DNA of 64,000 nt from Paenibacillus hamazuiensis (GCF_023276405.1 NZ_JALRMO010000001.1:6011001-6075000), one strand, 5' to 3'. Counted from the stretch's first letter, positions 44,516 through 54,135 are shown. Numbers and translations: made by a program. Notes: a model not told the origin generated them from the sequence alone.

Positions 44516-45159
44516 CCTAAGCTTCGTCTTTCTTGAATATCATATAAAATCTTCATGCTATTCAGACTTTGTAGAAATAGATATGCATATAAGACGTAAA
44601 TAGATAATACGCTCACTTCCCAAAAAGCCTGAGGGAAACCATTAGAAATGTTAAAATCCTTAATTCCCAAGAGAATAGCTTTGCTTAGGATTGGATAAAT
44701 AACAGAATACATTATTAGCAATTTAAACATAGTAGATTTAAATACTTCAAATCCTAGGCGCTTAAGAAAGATATCTTTAGTTATACTTCGTCCCCAATAT
44801 TTATCATTTTTATTTTGAAGAGCATATCCGATTGTAAACTGCAAGAAAGTGTACAAGATACCGTACAATGTTATAATACTAATAACCAACGCTATATAAT
44901 TATCTTTATTGCCAAGCTGAATAAATCCGTATTGTTGCTGAATCGCTGTAAGTGAAGCAATTAAGACTACGGGGAGAATTATATTTTTGATAGTGTATGG
45001 GATCTTTGTCTTGAACAAAATTTTTCCAACTTTGTTATACATAGGTCTATATTTCAATTTAAAATACACGTCTTTTATTAATATTTGGACTAAAATTATA
45101 GAGACTACTAAAACAGAGAAGATTTTAAGGTTCTCCGAAATGAATTTAATACCATCCAT
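44503..45159 (-). CDS. Membrane protein with about five helices, C-terminus probably cut by the IS
   Basis: 218 residues from the ATG after CAGGAGGAACAGTCAC. Hydrophobic segments lie near residues 10-30, 55-75, 88-110, 145-165 and 178-200 (IFSVLVVSIILVQILI, NIILPVVLIASLTAI, YIALVISIITLYGILYTFL). The last residues (RRSLGLTV) come from the end of the IS256-family element, so the original C-terminus is missing. No family is recognised. If the following helical and cyclase-like genes once formed one operon with it, it would be the natural membrane effector, but this is speculative. Confidence 0.65.
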   Translation of the reverse strand: MDGIKFISENLKIFSVLVVSIILVQILIKDVYFKLKYRPMYNKVGKILFKTKIPYTIKNIILPVVLIASLTAIQQQYGFIQLGNKDNYIALVISIITLYGILYTFLQFTIGYALQNKNDKYWGRSITKDIFLKRLGFEVFKSTMFKLLIMYSVIYPILSKAILLGIKDFNISNGFPQAFWEVSVLSIYVLYAYLFLQSLNSMKILYDIQERRSLGLTV

Positions 45160-45415
45160 GTGACTGTTCCTCCTGTTTATAAAAACCATAACTTTTGAGC
45201 TTCTCGGAAAACATTAGTCTCCAATATGCTCATCTTTTCCGAGTTTACTTACTCATAATTGAAGCAAAGCTTCCCCACCTAACTATTCAATCAAACCAGG
45301 CTTATCATCTATCACAAAAATGATTACAAAATATTGTTAAATTTCTTCATTGTCTTTATCATCACAATAACACATTTTGGAGAAAAATGGTCTTTCTCGT
45401 TTAACTTTCGAGCAT

Positions 45416-45445
45416 AAAGAAAAAGACCAGAGCAACCGCTCTAGC
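45416..45445 (-). terminator. rlmD terminator
   Basis: AGAGC, four-base loop, GCTCT followed on the minus strand by GGTCTTTTTC, about 45 bases after the rlmD stop. Confidence 0.6.
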
Positions 45446-45487
45446 CTTTGTATGTTATGCTAATTGTAATGTTTAGGACCTCAGCCT

Positions 45488-47110
45488 TTAATCCCTCACC
45501 AACACCGCCACACTCTCCACATGCACCGTCCACGGAAACATATCCACCGGCTGCACCTGGACGGTGCGGTAGCCGCCGTCCTCGAGGATGCGCAGGTCGC
45601 GGGCCAGCGTCGACGGGTTGCACGAGACGTAGACGACGCGGCGCGGCTGCATCGCGAGGATCGTTTCCAGCAGCGCCGCGTCGCAGCCTTTGCGGGGCGG
45701 GTCGACGACGATGACGTCGGCCCGGACGCCCTGCTTGTGCCAGGCGGGGATGACGACCTCCGCCGGGCCGACTTCGAACTGAACGTTGCGGATGCCGTTC
45801 AGTTCGGCGTTGCGTCGAGCATCGGCGATGGCCTCCTCGACGATCTCGACGCCGTATACCTCGCGAGCGTGGCGCGCGAGGAACAGCGAAATCGTGCCGA
45901 TGCCGCAGTAGGCATCGATCACTGTCTCGTCGCCGCCGAGTCCGGCGTACTCCAAAGCTTTGCGGTACAGCACCTCGGTCTGTACCGGGTTCACTTGATA
46001 GAACGAGCGCGCGGAAATCGCGAAAGTCACGTCGCCGATGGTGTCGAGGATCGTCTCCTCGCCCCACAGCACGCGCGTCCGGTCGCCGAAAATGACGTTC
46101 GTCGCCCGGACGTTCACATTCTGGCAGATGCTGCGCACACCAGGCAAGTCGCGGCGGATCAGGCCGACGAGCTCGTCGCGGCGGGGGATATCCTCGCCGT
46201 TCGTGACGAGCACGACCATGATCTGCCCGGTGTTCAGGCCGTAACGGGCGACGACATGCCGCAGCAAGCCTTGCCCCGTCTCTTCATTGTACGGCCGGAT
46301 GCCGAGCTCGCGGGCGATCCGTTTCACGGCCGTGACGACGGCGTCGTTTTGCTCATGCTGGATGAGGCACGCCTCCATGTCGATAATCCGGTGGCTGCCC
46401 TGGGCGTAGAAGCCGGCGACGAGGCCGCCTTCGCCGAGGCCGATCGGCACCTGCGCCTTGTTGCGGTACCGCCACGGATCGCTCATGCCGAGCGTCGGAT
46501 GCACGACGATGCCGGGGCTGTCCGCATCGACAGCCGCCACGCCGCACGCTGCACCACCGGCAGCCGCGTCCTCCTCCGCAGGAACAACCGCGCCCTGCCC
46601 TTCCTGCGTTTGCACGGAGCCGCCCCCGCTCTCGCTGCCGCCAAACCCTGCGGAAGCCTCGGCCTCTCCCGCCACCTTCAGCTTCCCGATCCGCTCCAGG
46701 TTGTCGATGACCATCTGCCGCTTGAGCCTAAGCTGCGCCTCGTAGCTCAGGTGCTGCAGCTGGCAGCCGCCGCATTGCTTGTAGATCGGGCACGGCGGCT
46801 CGACGCGGTCCGGGCTTGGCTGAAGCACCTCGAGCAGCTTCGCGTAGCCGTACTGCTTCTTCACCTTCAGCACCTTCACGCGCACGCGTTCGCCCGGCAG
46901 CGCCCCCTGTACAAAAAGGGTAAAGCCGCCGACGCGGCCTACCCCTTCGCCTTCATGCCCTATGCCGATAATGTCCGCTTCGTATTCGCCGTTTTTCTCG
47001 ACCGGCGCGCCTTCCGCTGCGGCAACCGCCGCTTTCGAACGGGCGGCTGACTCCCGGCCGCCCTGCGAAGCGACTGGCCCGCGCTGCGGGTTTCTTTTCT
47101 TTTTGCTCAT
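45488..47110 (-). CDS. rlmD: 23S rRNA (uracil-C5)-methyltransferase RlmD/RlmCD type
   Basis: 540 residues. N-terminal TRAM domain (about 40-100, [23 protein letters not shown] in short pieces), the iron-sulphur cysteines [10 protein letters not shown] near 107-116, SAM-binding [13 protein letters not shown] near 395, [10 protein letters not shown], and [10 protein letters not shown] with the catalytic Cys. It methylates uracil in 23S rRNA; the Bacillus homologue (YefA) does two positions. An unusual insert of about 50 residues rich in A, G and E lies between the cysteine part and the [11 protein letters not shown] motif. Its 3' end (45498-45523) is the direct-repeat partner of 38394-38419. 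Core genome starts here. Confidence 0.95.
   Translation of the reverse strand: MSKKKRNPQRGPVASQGGRESAARSKAAVAAAEGAPVEKNGEYEADIIGIGHEGEGVGRVGGFTLFVQGALPGERVRVKVLKVKKQYGYAKLLEVLQPSPDRVEPPCPIYKQCGGCQLQHLSYEAQLRLKRQMVIDNLERIGKLKVAGEAEASAGFGGSESGGGSVQTQEGQGAVVPAEEDAAAGGAACGVAAVDADSPGIVVHPTLGMSDPWRYRNKAQVPIGLGEGGLVAGFYAQGSHRIIDMEACLIQHEQNDAVVTAVKRIARELGIRPYNEETGQGLLRHVVARYGLNTGQIMVVLVTNGEDIPRRDELVGLIRRDLPGVRSICQNVNVRATNVIFGDRTRVLWGEETILDTIGDVTFAISARSFYQVNPVQTEVLYRKALEYAGLGGDETVIDAYCGIGTISLFLARHAREVYGVEIVEEAIADARRNAELNGIRNVQFEVGPAEVVIPAWHKQGVRADVIVVDPPRKGCDAALLETILAMQPRRVVYVSCNPSTLARDLRILEDGGYRTVQVQPVDMFPWTVHVESVAVLVRD
45498..45523. other. att-like direct repeat within the rlmD 3' end (proximal copy)
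   Basis: 26 bases equal to 38394-38419 except for one position. It encodes [10 protein letters not shown] of RlmD and sits at the sharp change from AT-rich accessory to GC-rich core sequence. Confidence 0.7.
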
Positions 47111-47148
47111 ACGGCTTATGTCACTCCAATGTTATTCCGGTTCTGTTT

Positions 47149-48090
47149 CTACGGCAGCTTCAGATCGAAGAGCTTCCGTGTGTTCTTGTAAGACGATTCG
47201 CCCGATTCGTCCACAATGACGCGCAGGTGGCTCGGCAGGTTCGTGAAGACGCACGGCAAGGTCCCGCCGAATTCGCCGTCCAGGTTGAGCTGCACGTAGT
47301 CGGGGGACGTGACCTGGATCGATCGCGTCTGCAAATAAATGACGTTCGGGTCGTTCAAATGCTCGCCGCGCAGCGCCAGCGTGACGACGCGGATGAACTC
47401 GGCGAGGTTGCATTTTTTCAAAATCAGGCAGTCGAACAGGCCGTCGTTCAGGCTCGCATCTGGAGCGAGCTTCTCGAAGCCGCCGACGGAGTTGCTGTTG
47501 GCGATCAGGAACAGCATCACTTCCTCGTGCAGATCCTGCTCCTCCGTGCGGATGAACAGCTCGATCGGCCGCAGCCTCGGCAGCTTCTCGAGTCCCTTCA
47601 TATAATAGGCCAGCTGGCCGATCATCGTTTTCAGCTTGCTCGGCACCTCGTACGTCAGCTCCGTCATGGAGCCGCCGCCGGCGATGTTGATGAAGTAGCG
47701 GTGGTTCATTTTGCCGACGTCGATGACGCGCGTATGCTGCTGGATGATGAGATCGCACGCATACTCCCAGTTGCGCGGAATGCCGAGCGCACGGGCAAAA
47801 TCGTTCGTCGTCCCGAGCGGCAAAATGCCGAGCGGAGGCCGATGGTCCTTCTCCGCCATGCCGTTGATCACCTCGTACAGCGTGCCGTCGCCGCCTGCGG
47901 CGATGATGATGTCGAAGCCGCGGCGCACCGCCTCGGCGGCCGCCAGCGTCGCGTCTCCCTCGCCGATCGTGGCGTGCGTCGACGTCTCCAGCCCGCCGCG
48001 CTCGAGCCGCTGCAAAATTTCCGGCAACCGCTTTCGCATTTCCTCGCGGCCCGACGTAGGATTATATATTAATCGTGCTCGTTTGACCAT
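47149..48090 (-). CDS. dgkB: Diacylglycerol kinase
   Basis: About 313 residues from the ATG MVKRARLIYNPTSGRE with GGGTGATTAAGAGC upstream. Catalytic-domain signatures are IIAAGGDGTLYEVINGM near residues 65-80, LPLGTTNDFARAL near 95-107, INIAGGGSMTEL and the C-terminal LNLDGEFGGTLP. DgkB recycles diacylglycerol from lipoteichoic acid synthesis into phosphatidic acid at the membrane surface. The dgkB-rlmCD order is the same as in Bacillus, which supports both calls and the core nature of this side of the border. Confidence 0.93.
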   Translation of the reverse strand: MVKRARLIYNPTSGREEMRKRLPEILQRLERGGLETSTHATIGEGDATLAAAEAVRRGFDIIIAAGGDGTLYEVINGMAEKDHRPPLGILPLGTTNDFARALGIPRNWEYACDLIIQQHTRVIDVGKMNHRYFINIAGGGSMTELTYEVPSKLKTMIGQLAYYMKGLEKLPRLRPIELFIRTEEQDLHEEVMLFLIANSNSVGGFEKLAPDASLNDGLFDCLILKKCNLAEFIRVVTLALRGEHLNDPNVIYLQTRSIQVTSPDYVQLNLDGEFGGTLPCVFTNLPSHLRVIVDESGESSYKNTRKLFDLKLP

Positions 48091-48487
48091 GCTCTTAATC
48101 ACCCGTTCGCATAAGTTGCCCCGCAGGGCCTAACCAACAACAACATCTATTTCAATTCCGGTGAAAAAATAAGCGGACGATCGTGCCGCAGAAGCGCAGC
48201 GGCCGCCTTTGCAGCGGAATCGGAACGGATACGCGGCCCAAGGCGTTACGCGTTACAACCTCCGATTCGCGGAGCCAAGCCTCCTGCATGGTACGAATAC
48301 GTTCATCGAACGGCTTCGACCGGAAGCTTATCCTGACTGACGGATGACCTCCGCTGACAGGCGTTACCTGCGCTTCCATAGAGTCCCGGCCAAATCACCC
48401 GAATAAACAGCGAAGCTCGGCTTCGCTTTCGGGACTGGGCTCCGGCGGAAGACGATCCGGTCACGCAGCGTTATTTTTCACCCGGCA
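48091..48487. other. Intergenic region
   Basis: A 75-codon minus-strand frame (48379-48152) lacks a ribosome site and is not called. A hairpin (GCGAAGC and GCTTCGC near 48412-48430) may end the cbiX-like transcript. Nothing else seen. Confidence 0.5.
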
Positions 48488-49252
48488 TCACTTCTCCCAG
48501 AAAACCGCCAGCTGCCGCTCCATCCACCGCGAGATCAGCGGGTCCGGCAGCAGCGCCTTGCCGTTGTACCGGTAGCGAAAGCCTTCCAGCCGCTCCGGAA
48601 TGACCTCGCTCGTAAAATACCCCTCGCTCAAAAACAGCGGAGCGACGATAACCGTGCCGTCCGGCTTCCGCTCCTGCCACCGCTGCATGACGTCCGGCAC
48701 CTGGTTCGGCAGCAGCATCGCGATGTCGCCCGCCGCGAAGCCGCCGAGCTCGCGGATGCGCTCCGCCAGCCGCTCCAGCCCCATCTTCCACCGCTGGTGG
48801 AAGCCCTTCTCCGCGCTGCCGTGCCCGATCAGCACGACGATCTCCCGCGCCGGGTCCTCCGACAGCGGCTCGATGTTGCGGTAGACGACCTCGGCGATCG
48901 TCGGGTCGTCGTCGATCGGCGACGCGAAATGAATCCGCGCCCGAATCGCGAACCGCTCCATGTCGGTCGGCAGCGACGGCTCGGGGATGACGCCGAGCGC
49001 GTAGCTGATCTCGTCGATATGCGTGCTGCCCGAGGATACGAACAGCGGAATGACGATAATGTCCGTCACTCCTTGCGCTTCGAGCGTCACGATGCCGTCC
49101 TGTATGAGACGCCCCTCGACGATTTCGAGGAACGAGGAGAACACCGGCACGCCTTCCGGCAGCCGCACGTCCGCCACCGCCTCGTCGACGAGACGGACCC
49201 ATTCCCGGCTGCGCGAGCCGTGACTGATTACGAGAACGCCGAACTGCTTCAC
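48488..49252 (-). CDS. cbiX: Sirohydrochlorin chelatase / CbiX-like protein
   Basis: 254 residues, GTG start after GGGAGTGATGGCAG. Two CbiX halves are visible: VLVISHGSRSREW with the metal-binding His near residue 10 and VIPLFVSSGSTHIDEI, then VVLIGHGSAEKGFHQRWK near 140 and VAPLFLSEGYFTSEVIP. Class II chelatases of this type insert iron, cobalt or nickel into sirohydrochlorin for siroheme or cobalamin. No other tetrapyrrole gene is present, so the exact metal is open. Confidence 0.9.
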   Translation of the reverse strand: MKQFGVLVISHGSRSREWVRLVDEAVADVRLPEGVPVFSSFLEIVEGRLIQDGIVTLEAQGVTDIIVIPLFVSSGSTHIDEISYALGVIPEPSLPTDMERFAIRARIHFASPIDDDPTIAEVVYRNIEPLSEDPAREIVVLIGHGSAEKGFHQRWKMGLERLAERIRELGGFAAGDIAMLLPNQVPDVMQRWQERKPDGTVIVAPLFLSEGYFTSEVIPERLEGFRYRYNGKALLPDPLISRWMERQLAVFWEK

Positions 49253-49501
49253 CTGCCATCACTCCCGCCATAGCGGCGCATTCGCCCTCCGGCGTCGTTT
49301 GCGAAATAGATCGACCGGGCATCCGGTCCGCCGCCTGAGTTCCGCCCCGCATTCTGTTGTACAACATGCTATCGAAATGACGCCGCAAAGTCAATCCGCA
49401 GAAAGGGCTCCGCCTTTTTCGATAAACAAATAAGCCGTCGCGGCAGCCCCTGTCGAATGCTTCATCCATTTCTACGACCGCTTCCTTACGACAAGGTTCC
49501 T

Positions 49502-50356
49502 TTAGCTTATGCTTTTGCCTTGTTTGTCCAGCAAACTCCGGATTTTCTTGACGGTATCGTCGTCCAGCGGCACATGAACCGAAATTTCCAGATCGGGAGA
49601 TTCCAAAGGCTGCAGCGTGAGATGGACAAACATGAGCAAGCCTACTTCCGGATGATTGAGGATTTTATGCGCGTCTTGAGCATCGAGCACGTCATATTGC
49701 TGCCAATACTCCTTGAATTCTGCGCTCGCTTCGCTTAACCGCTCGACTTGCTCCGCCCACCACGGATCATCCACATACTTGGCGAATCCCGCTCTGAACT
49801 TGGCGATGGTCCGTTTGGCATGATCCTCCCATTGATCCCCCTTTATCGAGCGGAAAGCCTTCGACGTGAACGTGATCCAAAGAAAATTCCGTTCCCCCTC
49901 GGGCAGCTTCCCGTTATCTCCATGAACCGCAGCGAATGCGGCATTCCATGCAATAATGTTCATTCTCGCATCCAATACGGAAGCGGGAGACGTCCCCAAG
50001 CTGTCCAGATGCCGCTGTATCACAGCGCTGACTCGCCCCTCTTGAGAGCGGGAGCGTTCCGGGGGAAGCTGCCGGTGGGCGAGAAGAAACAGGTGCTTTC
50101 GTTCCGTATCGTCCAGCCGCAGCGTTCTCGCCAGGCTTTCAAGAACTTCGGCGGATACGTGGATTTGCCTTCCTTGCTCCAGGTAGGTATACCATTCGAG
50201 ACTGATGCCCGCCAGCGCCGCAACCTCCCCCCGGCGAAGGCCGGGAGTTCGTCTGCGCCCTTCCGGCAGACCGAGCTGCTTGGGCGACAAACGCGCCCGG
50301 CGATTGCGCAGGAACTGCGCCAGCTCGCTATAGCGATCGGGCTGTATTTTCGACAT
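49502..50356 (-). CDS. XRE-type regulator with MmyB-like C-terminal domain
   Basis: 284 residues from the ATG after GGAGGGGCACGGT. The N-terminal helix-turn-helix (about 10-75: GLRRGEVAALAGISLEWYTYLEQGR) and a C-terminal ligand-binding MmyB domain (NIIAWNAAFAAVHGD, ERNFLWITF, HPEVGLLMFVHLTLQPLESPDL) give the standard architecture. In the family these proteins control a divergently transcribed short-chain dehydrogenase. Here that gene starts at 50497 but is broken, so the regulator has lost its usual target. Confidence 0.92.
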   Translation of the reverse strand: MSKIQPDRYSELAQFLRNRRARLSPKQLGLPEGRRRTPGLRRGEVAALAGISLEWYTYLEQGRQIHVSAEVLESLARTLRLDDTERKHLFLLAHRQLPPERSRSQEGRVSAVIQRHLDSLGTSPASVLDARMNIIAWNAAFAAVHGDNGKLPEGERNFLWITFTSKAFRSIKGDQWEDHAKRTIAKFRAGFAKYVDDPWWAEQVERLSEASAEFKEYWQQYDVLDAQDAHKILNHPEVGLLMFVHLTLQPLESPDLEISVHVPLDDDTVKKIRSLLDKQGKSIS

Positions 50357-50496
50357 ACCGTGCCCCTCCACATGACTTCATCTTTCGGTGGTAGTGCCAC
50401 TTCTAGTATAACTGGACCTCTGAATGCCGTTTTGATTTGATTATACAATAATCTCCGTCAAGACGCAGTCCACTATCCATAAAGGAGCGAATATCT

Positions 50497-50710
50497 ATGA
50501 ACATGCAGAACAATACGATACTGATTACGGGCGGAGCGAGCGGAAGGGGTGGCTCTTGCAGCCAGATTTCTAAGTGGTGGCAACACCGTGATCATCACCG
50601 GCAGAAACGCGGATAAGCTTCAGAAAGCAAAGGCCGCCTACCCCGGTCTCGTTACTTACACCTGCGATGTATCCAAAGAAGAAGAGCGAGCCGCCCTTAT
50701 CGAAATCAAT
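50497..50710 (+). pseudogene. Short-chain dehydrogenase, truncated and frameshifted
   Basis: After AAAGGAGCGAATATCT, MNMQNNTILITGGASG begins a Rossmann NAD(P) site. A shift after GGASG moves the rest to another frame (LALAARFLSGGNTVIITGRN, then ADKLQKAKAAYPGLVTYTCD and VSKEEERAALIE). Similarity ends near 50700, before the catalytic Ser-Tyr-Lys part. It is the remains of the oxidoreductase normally paired with the adjacent XRE regulator. Confidence 0.85.
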
Positions 50711-50757
50711 CGCCAAAAATCTCGCCGGGCTGCAGGCCCGGGCGCGCCGCCTGAACG

Positions 50758-50797
50758 GCAAAAAGCCGCACGCTGCGTATGATGCAGCGATGCGGCG
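50758..50797 (-). terminator. yerC terminator
   Basis: GCCGCATCGCTGC pairs with GCAGCGTGCGGC on the minus strand, followed by TTTTTG. Confidence 0.7.
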
Positions 50798-50951
50798 GCG
50801 GCTCCGTTATATAGGGCAGCGATGTCGTTTGCTCCGATCGCCTCCCGGATGGCGCCGAAACACTCCTTTGGGATTCACCGTACGTTGGAAGACCCCGAAG
50901 CCCTGCTCCCGCCCGACCGAAATCCTCACGTCCGACAACACTCCAAAAAAA

Positions 50952-51242
50952 CTACCGGTTCAGACGCTCCAGCGTCATTTTGTACCCGTCATTGCCGTAG
51001 TTCAGGCAGCGCTTCACCCGCGAGATCGTCGCCGTGCTGGCGCCGGTTTCCGCTTCGATCTGGTTGTACGTGTTGCCCTTGCGCAGCATGCGCGCCACTT
51101 CGAGCCGTTGGGACAGCGACTGAATCTCGTTCACGGTGCACAGGTCGTCGAAGAAAATGTAGCATTCCTCTATATCTTTCAGTGTCAAAATCGCTTCAAA
51201 TAACTGATCGATCGCTTTGTCATTGAGCTTCTTCAGCTGCAT
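50952..51242 (-). CDS. yerC: TrpR-like protein YerC/YecD
   Basis: 96 residues from the second ATG (MQLKKLND), about ten bases after AAGGGG; two codons more are possible. It is a Trp-repressor-type helix-turn-helix: DLCTVNEIQSLSQRLEVARML, then KGNTYNQIEAETGASTATIS and RVKRCLNYGNDGY. YerC is a conserved small Firmicute regulator found next to pcrA/purine-side loci. Its targets are not well defined. Confidence 0.93.
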   Translation of the reverse strand: MQLKKLNDKAIDQLFEAILTLKDIEECYIFFDDLCTVNEIQSLSQRLEVARMLRKGNTYNQIEAETGASTATISRVKRCLNYGNDGYKMTLERLNR

Positions 51243-51474
51243 AGCCATTCAACCCCTTGATGAACTTCATTGCGTATAATGGTTCATATTCGACATCCGT
51301 TCCTCAAAATCCTCCCTTTAGATTTGCGAAACGTTAATATTTTTATGCGGTGCAGGACGAAAATATCGTGATAAAAACCCGGATACCCGGGATATCCGTC
51401 TATACCAAACAAATGCCTATCTCATACAGTAAAGTATCGCGAATACATCAAATACAAAGGATTGTGAATACAGT

Positions 51475-51921
51475 ATGGAAAAACAAACCATCGGCAACCA
51501 GGGCCTCGTTCATACGAGAGCCTTTACCGAAAATCCGGCCAGCTTTCCTGGCGCCTTCCAGGGCGGAGCGAATTTTCCGGCTCTGTATCAGGGCGGCGGG
51601 CTACCGACCGCGACCGGAGCGACCGGACTCACAGGGGCTACCGGGCTCACCGGGGCCGCCGCAAGCTCCGGGTCCTCGTTTAACCTCGGCCAGATCAAGC
51701 AAATCATCGATCGGATGGGCGGAATTGAGGGCATCATGGAGACCGTAGGCAAGGTACAGAAGGTCGTGCAAAACGTCCAGCAGATGGCGCCTATGTTCAA
51801 GCTGCTGGCCAACGCCTTCAGCAAAGCGAAAACGACCGACTCCAGCGCCGGTCTGTCCCCCGCCCGCAAACGCCGCCGGAGAAAACGCCGCCGCTCGTCC
51901 GGAAGAAGACCGCGCCGCTAA
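51475..51921 (+). CDS. YqfQ/VrrA-like protein with collagen-like and basic segments
   Basis: 148 residues. A low-complexity start (FPGAFQGGANFPALYQGGG) leads to a short collagen-like Gly-x-x stretch (TATGATGLTGATGLTG), then a conserved-looking helical part (IKQIIDRMGGIEGIMETVGK, then VQKVVQNVQQMAPMFKLLAN) and an extremely basic tail (KRRRRKRRRSSGRRPRR). The helical part is like that of YqfQ proteins, which are thought to be spore-associated. The basic end suggests binding to DNA or acidic polymers. AAAGGA lies about 13 bases before the ATG. Confidence 0.7.
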   Translation: MEKQTIGNQGLVHTRAFTENPASFPGAFQGGANFPALYQGGGLPTATGATGLTGATGLTGAAASSGSSFNLGQIKQIIDRMGGIEGIMETVGKVQKVVQNVQQMAPMFKLLANAFSKAKTTDSSAGLSPARKRRRRKRRRSSGRRPRR

Positions 51922-52192
51922 GCGCTTGGTTCTTATTCGGCCAGCCCGCCTGCAACCAGCAGCCTTCTTCCCAAACGCTGGAGGAAAAGATGAATTTGCC
52001 TCCCTGGGAGTTTTTTCTTGCCCGCCCGCCTGCTGCAAGCTTGCCGCTTCCCGCTAGCGCTGCAGGATGAGTCCAATGGACCCGTATGGGAAGAAGCGAC
52101 ATACATCGCCGTACGCCCGACGCACTCGCCGGCCCGCCCACAGCATGGCTGCAGTCGCTCCCATAGCTCGTGGGCACTCCCTCTGCAAACGC
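51922..52192. other. Intergenic region before the thuA terminator
   Basis: No gene. Short inverted stretches are present but nothing with a clear role. Confidence 0.5.
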
Positions 52193-52262
52193 AAAAAGAA
52201 CTGCCCTCCTTGCCCTTTAGCCGCCGGTACGGCCGCCCAAGGAGAGGCAGTTCTTTTTTTCA
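52193..52262. terminator. Strong bidirectional terminator
   Basis: AAAAAGAACTGCCCTCCTTG and the inverted CAAGGAGAGGCAGTTCTTTTT form a long stem around a GC-rich loop. It serves the thuA-like gene on the minus strand. Confidence 0.85.
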
Positions 52263-52270
52263 GTCGAAGC

Positions 52271-53008
52271 TTATCCGTTGTATCCCTTGATCGGCTCGAG
52301 CGGAGTGGCCGCTTTGCCGTATTTCGGATAGTCGCGGGTCGTCGGCGCGGCCCATTTGGCCGCGTTGCGGATGACGGTGCGCACGTTCTCGTTGTAATAT
52401 GTCGGGTGCGTTTCGTGCCCCGGACGGAAGTAGAAGATTTTGCCCTGGCCGCGGGAATAACAGCAGCCGCTGCGGAATACGTTGCCGCCCTCGAACCAGC
52501 TGACGAGCACCAGCTCATCCGGCTGCGGGATATCGAAATGCTCGCCGTACATTTCCTCATGCTCGAGCTCGAAAAATTCACCAATGCCCTCCACGATCGG
52601 ATGGCCCGGAGCTACGACCCAGAGACGTTCCTTCTCGCCGGCTTCGCGCCATTTCAGATCGCAGGAGGTGCCCATGAGCTTTTTGAAAATTTTCGAGAAA
52701 TGCCCGGAATGCAGCACCACGAGCCCCATGCCGTGCAGGACGCGGTCATACACGCGGTTCACGATCTCGTCCTGCACTTCGCCGTGAGCCTTATGCCCCC
52801 ACCAGATGAGCACATCGGTGTTTTGCAGCTTCTCTTCGGACAGGCCGTGCTCCGGGTCGTCCAGCGTCGCGTACGAAATTTCAAAATCGGTCGTGCCGAG
52901 CCCTTCCCCGATCGCCTGATGAATCCCGTTCGGGTACACGGAGCGGATCGTTTCGCTTTCTTTTTCATGACGGAATTCGTTCCATACGGTTACGCGCAGC
53001 TTGCCCAT
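52271..53008 (-). CDS. ThuA-like domain protein
   Basis: 245 residues, start after AAGGATGAGGATAAA. Motifs of the ThuA (glutamine-amidotransferase-like) family: [89 protein letters not shown]. ThuA proteins act in trehalose or other sugar oxidation; the activity is not fixed. It is divergent from an AraC-type regulator gene, which probably controls it. Confidence 0.93.
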   Translation of the reverse strand: MGKLRVTVWNEFRHEKESETIRSVYPNGIHQAIGEGLGTTDFEISYATLDDPEHGLSEEKLQNTDVLIWWGHKAHGEVQDEIVNRVYDRVLHGMGLVVLHSGHFSKIFKKLMGTSCDLKWREAGEKERLWVVAPGHPIVEGIGEFFELEHEEMYGEHFDIPQPDELVLVSWFEGGNVFRSGCCYSRGQGKIFYFRPGHETHPTYYNENVRTVIRNAAKWAAPTTRDYPKYGKAATPLEPIKGYNG

Positions 53009-53214
53009 TTTATCCTCATCCTTTGTCCCATAGATTTCAACATCGCTACCCTCAGTATATTCAAGTTAGGCGAAAAAAAATATGCGCAAAGTTGCCGCCT
53101 CTTTATGCAAAAGTGTCCTTTACCCTCCGACTCGTGTTATAATTGAGATACGGACAGCATCCGAGCTATTCAAAAGTGCTTCATCCTCCATCTGGAAAAG
53201 GAGCCCAGGCCTTC

Positions 53215-54114
53215 ATGGAAACAAGTGCCGCCATTCACAACGAGAAAATTCATTACCAAAATCCGCTTCTCTGCATCAAGGTCTTCGAAATCACGAGCCG
53301 TAACGGCCGCGCCGAGCAGCCGAAGATGTGGAACTGGCATTACCACAAGGAAATCGAATTTCTCGCGATCAACGAAGGTTTTCTGACCGTTAATTCGAAG
53401 GATGAGCTGGTTACGCTCGCGCCCGGCGATGTGATTTTGCTCGGCTCCTCGCAGCTTCATCGCACGAAGAAGGCCGATCCGGCCGATCTCCACTACATTG
53501 TGCTGCAGTTCGACATGGCGCAGTATTTTGACCAAAGCACGATGCCGTATATGAGCTGCTTCTCCGAGCTGCACTATCCGCTGAGCGAGCTGAACTACAT
53601 TTTCCGCGAAAACACCGCCGTCCGCCAGGAAGCGTTTCGCATCATTTCTGAAATCCTGGAAGAGACGCAGTCGAAAGCCAAAGGCTACGAAATCGCGATC
53701 AGCGCGCTGATCAAGCGGATGCTGCTCCTCCTGCTCCGCAATGACCGCAAAGGAATCATCCAGCCAGCCCCGGATACCGAGCTGATCCGGCTGCAGCCCG
53801 CCTTGGACTTTATCGAGCAGCACCTCGCCGAGAAAATCCACATCGACGACGTCAGCAGCATGCTGAATCTGAGCTATCATTATTTTATCAAGTATTTTAA
53901 AAAAGTGATGGGCATGTCGTTTGTCGATTACGTCAACTACAAGAGAATCAAGAAGGCGGAGCGGCTGCTTCTGACGCGCGACGTCAGCATCGCCGAGGTC
54001 GGCGAGTCGGTCGGCATTCCGAATATGGCGCAGTTTTACAAGATGTTCAAGCGGTGCAATCAATGTTCTCCGAAGGAGTTCAAATTGAAGATGAAGGGTG
54101 AAGTGATGAAGTAA
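53215..54114 (+). CDS. AraC-family transcriptional regulator
   Basis: 299 residues from the ATG after AAAGGAGCCCAGGCCTTC. An N-terminal cupin sensor (MWNWHYHKEIEFLAINEGFL, LAPGDVILLGSSQLHR) and a C-terminal double helix-turn-helix (IHIDDVSSMLNLSYHYFIKY, VDYVNYKRIKKAERLLLTRD, IAEVGESVGIPNMAQFYKMF, KEFK). Such proteins sense sugars or derivatives. The neighbouring divergent thuA-like gene is the natural target. Confidence 0.93.
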   Translation: METSAAIHNEKIHYQNPLLCIKVFEITSRNGRAEQPKMWNWHYHKEIEFLAINEGFLTVNSKDELVTLAPGDVILLGSSQLHRTKKADPADLHYIVLQFDMAQYFDQSTMPYMSCFSELHYPLSELNYIFRENTAVRQEAFRIISEILEETQSKAKGYEIAISALIKRMLLLLLRNDRKGIIQPAPDTELIRLQPALDFIEQHLAEKIHIDDVSSMLNLSYHYFIKYFKKVMGMSFVDYVNYKRIKKAERLLLTRDVSIAEVGESVGIPNMAQFYKMFKRCNQCSPKEFKLKMKGEVMK

Positions 54115-54135
54115 AACAAAGAAAGGGAGATGAAT

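Noticed and set aside
45521-47050. Long plus-strand frame of about 509 codons opposite rlmD
   Set aside because: It is the antisense of a well-conserved methyltransferase gene with high GC, lacks a ribosome site and has no family features.
48152-48379. 75-codon minus-strand frame between dgkB and the cbiX-like gene
   Set aside because: No ribosome site and no recognisable domain; left as intergenic.
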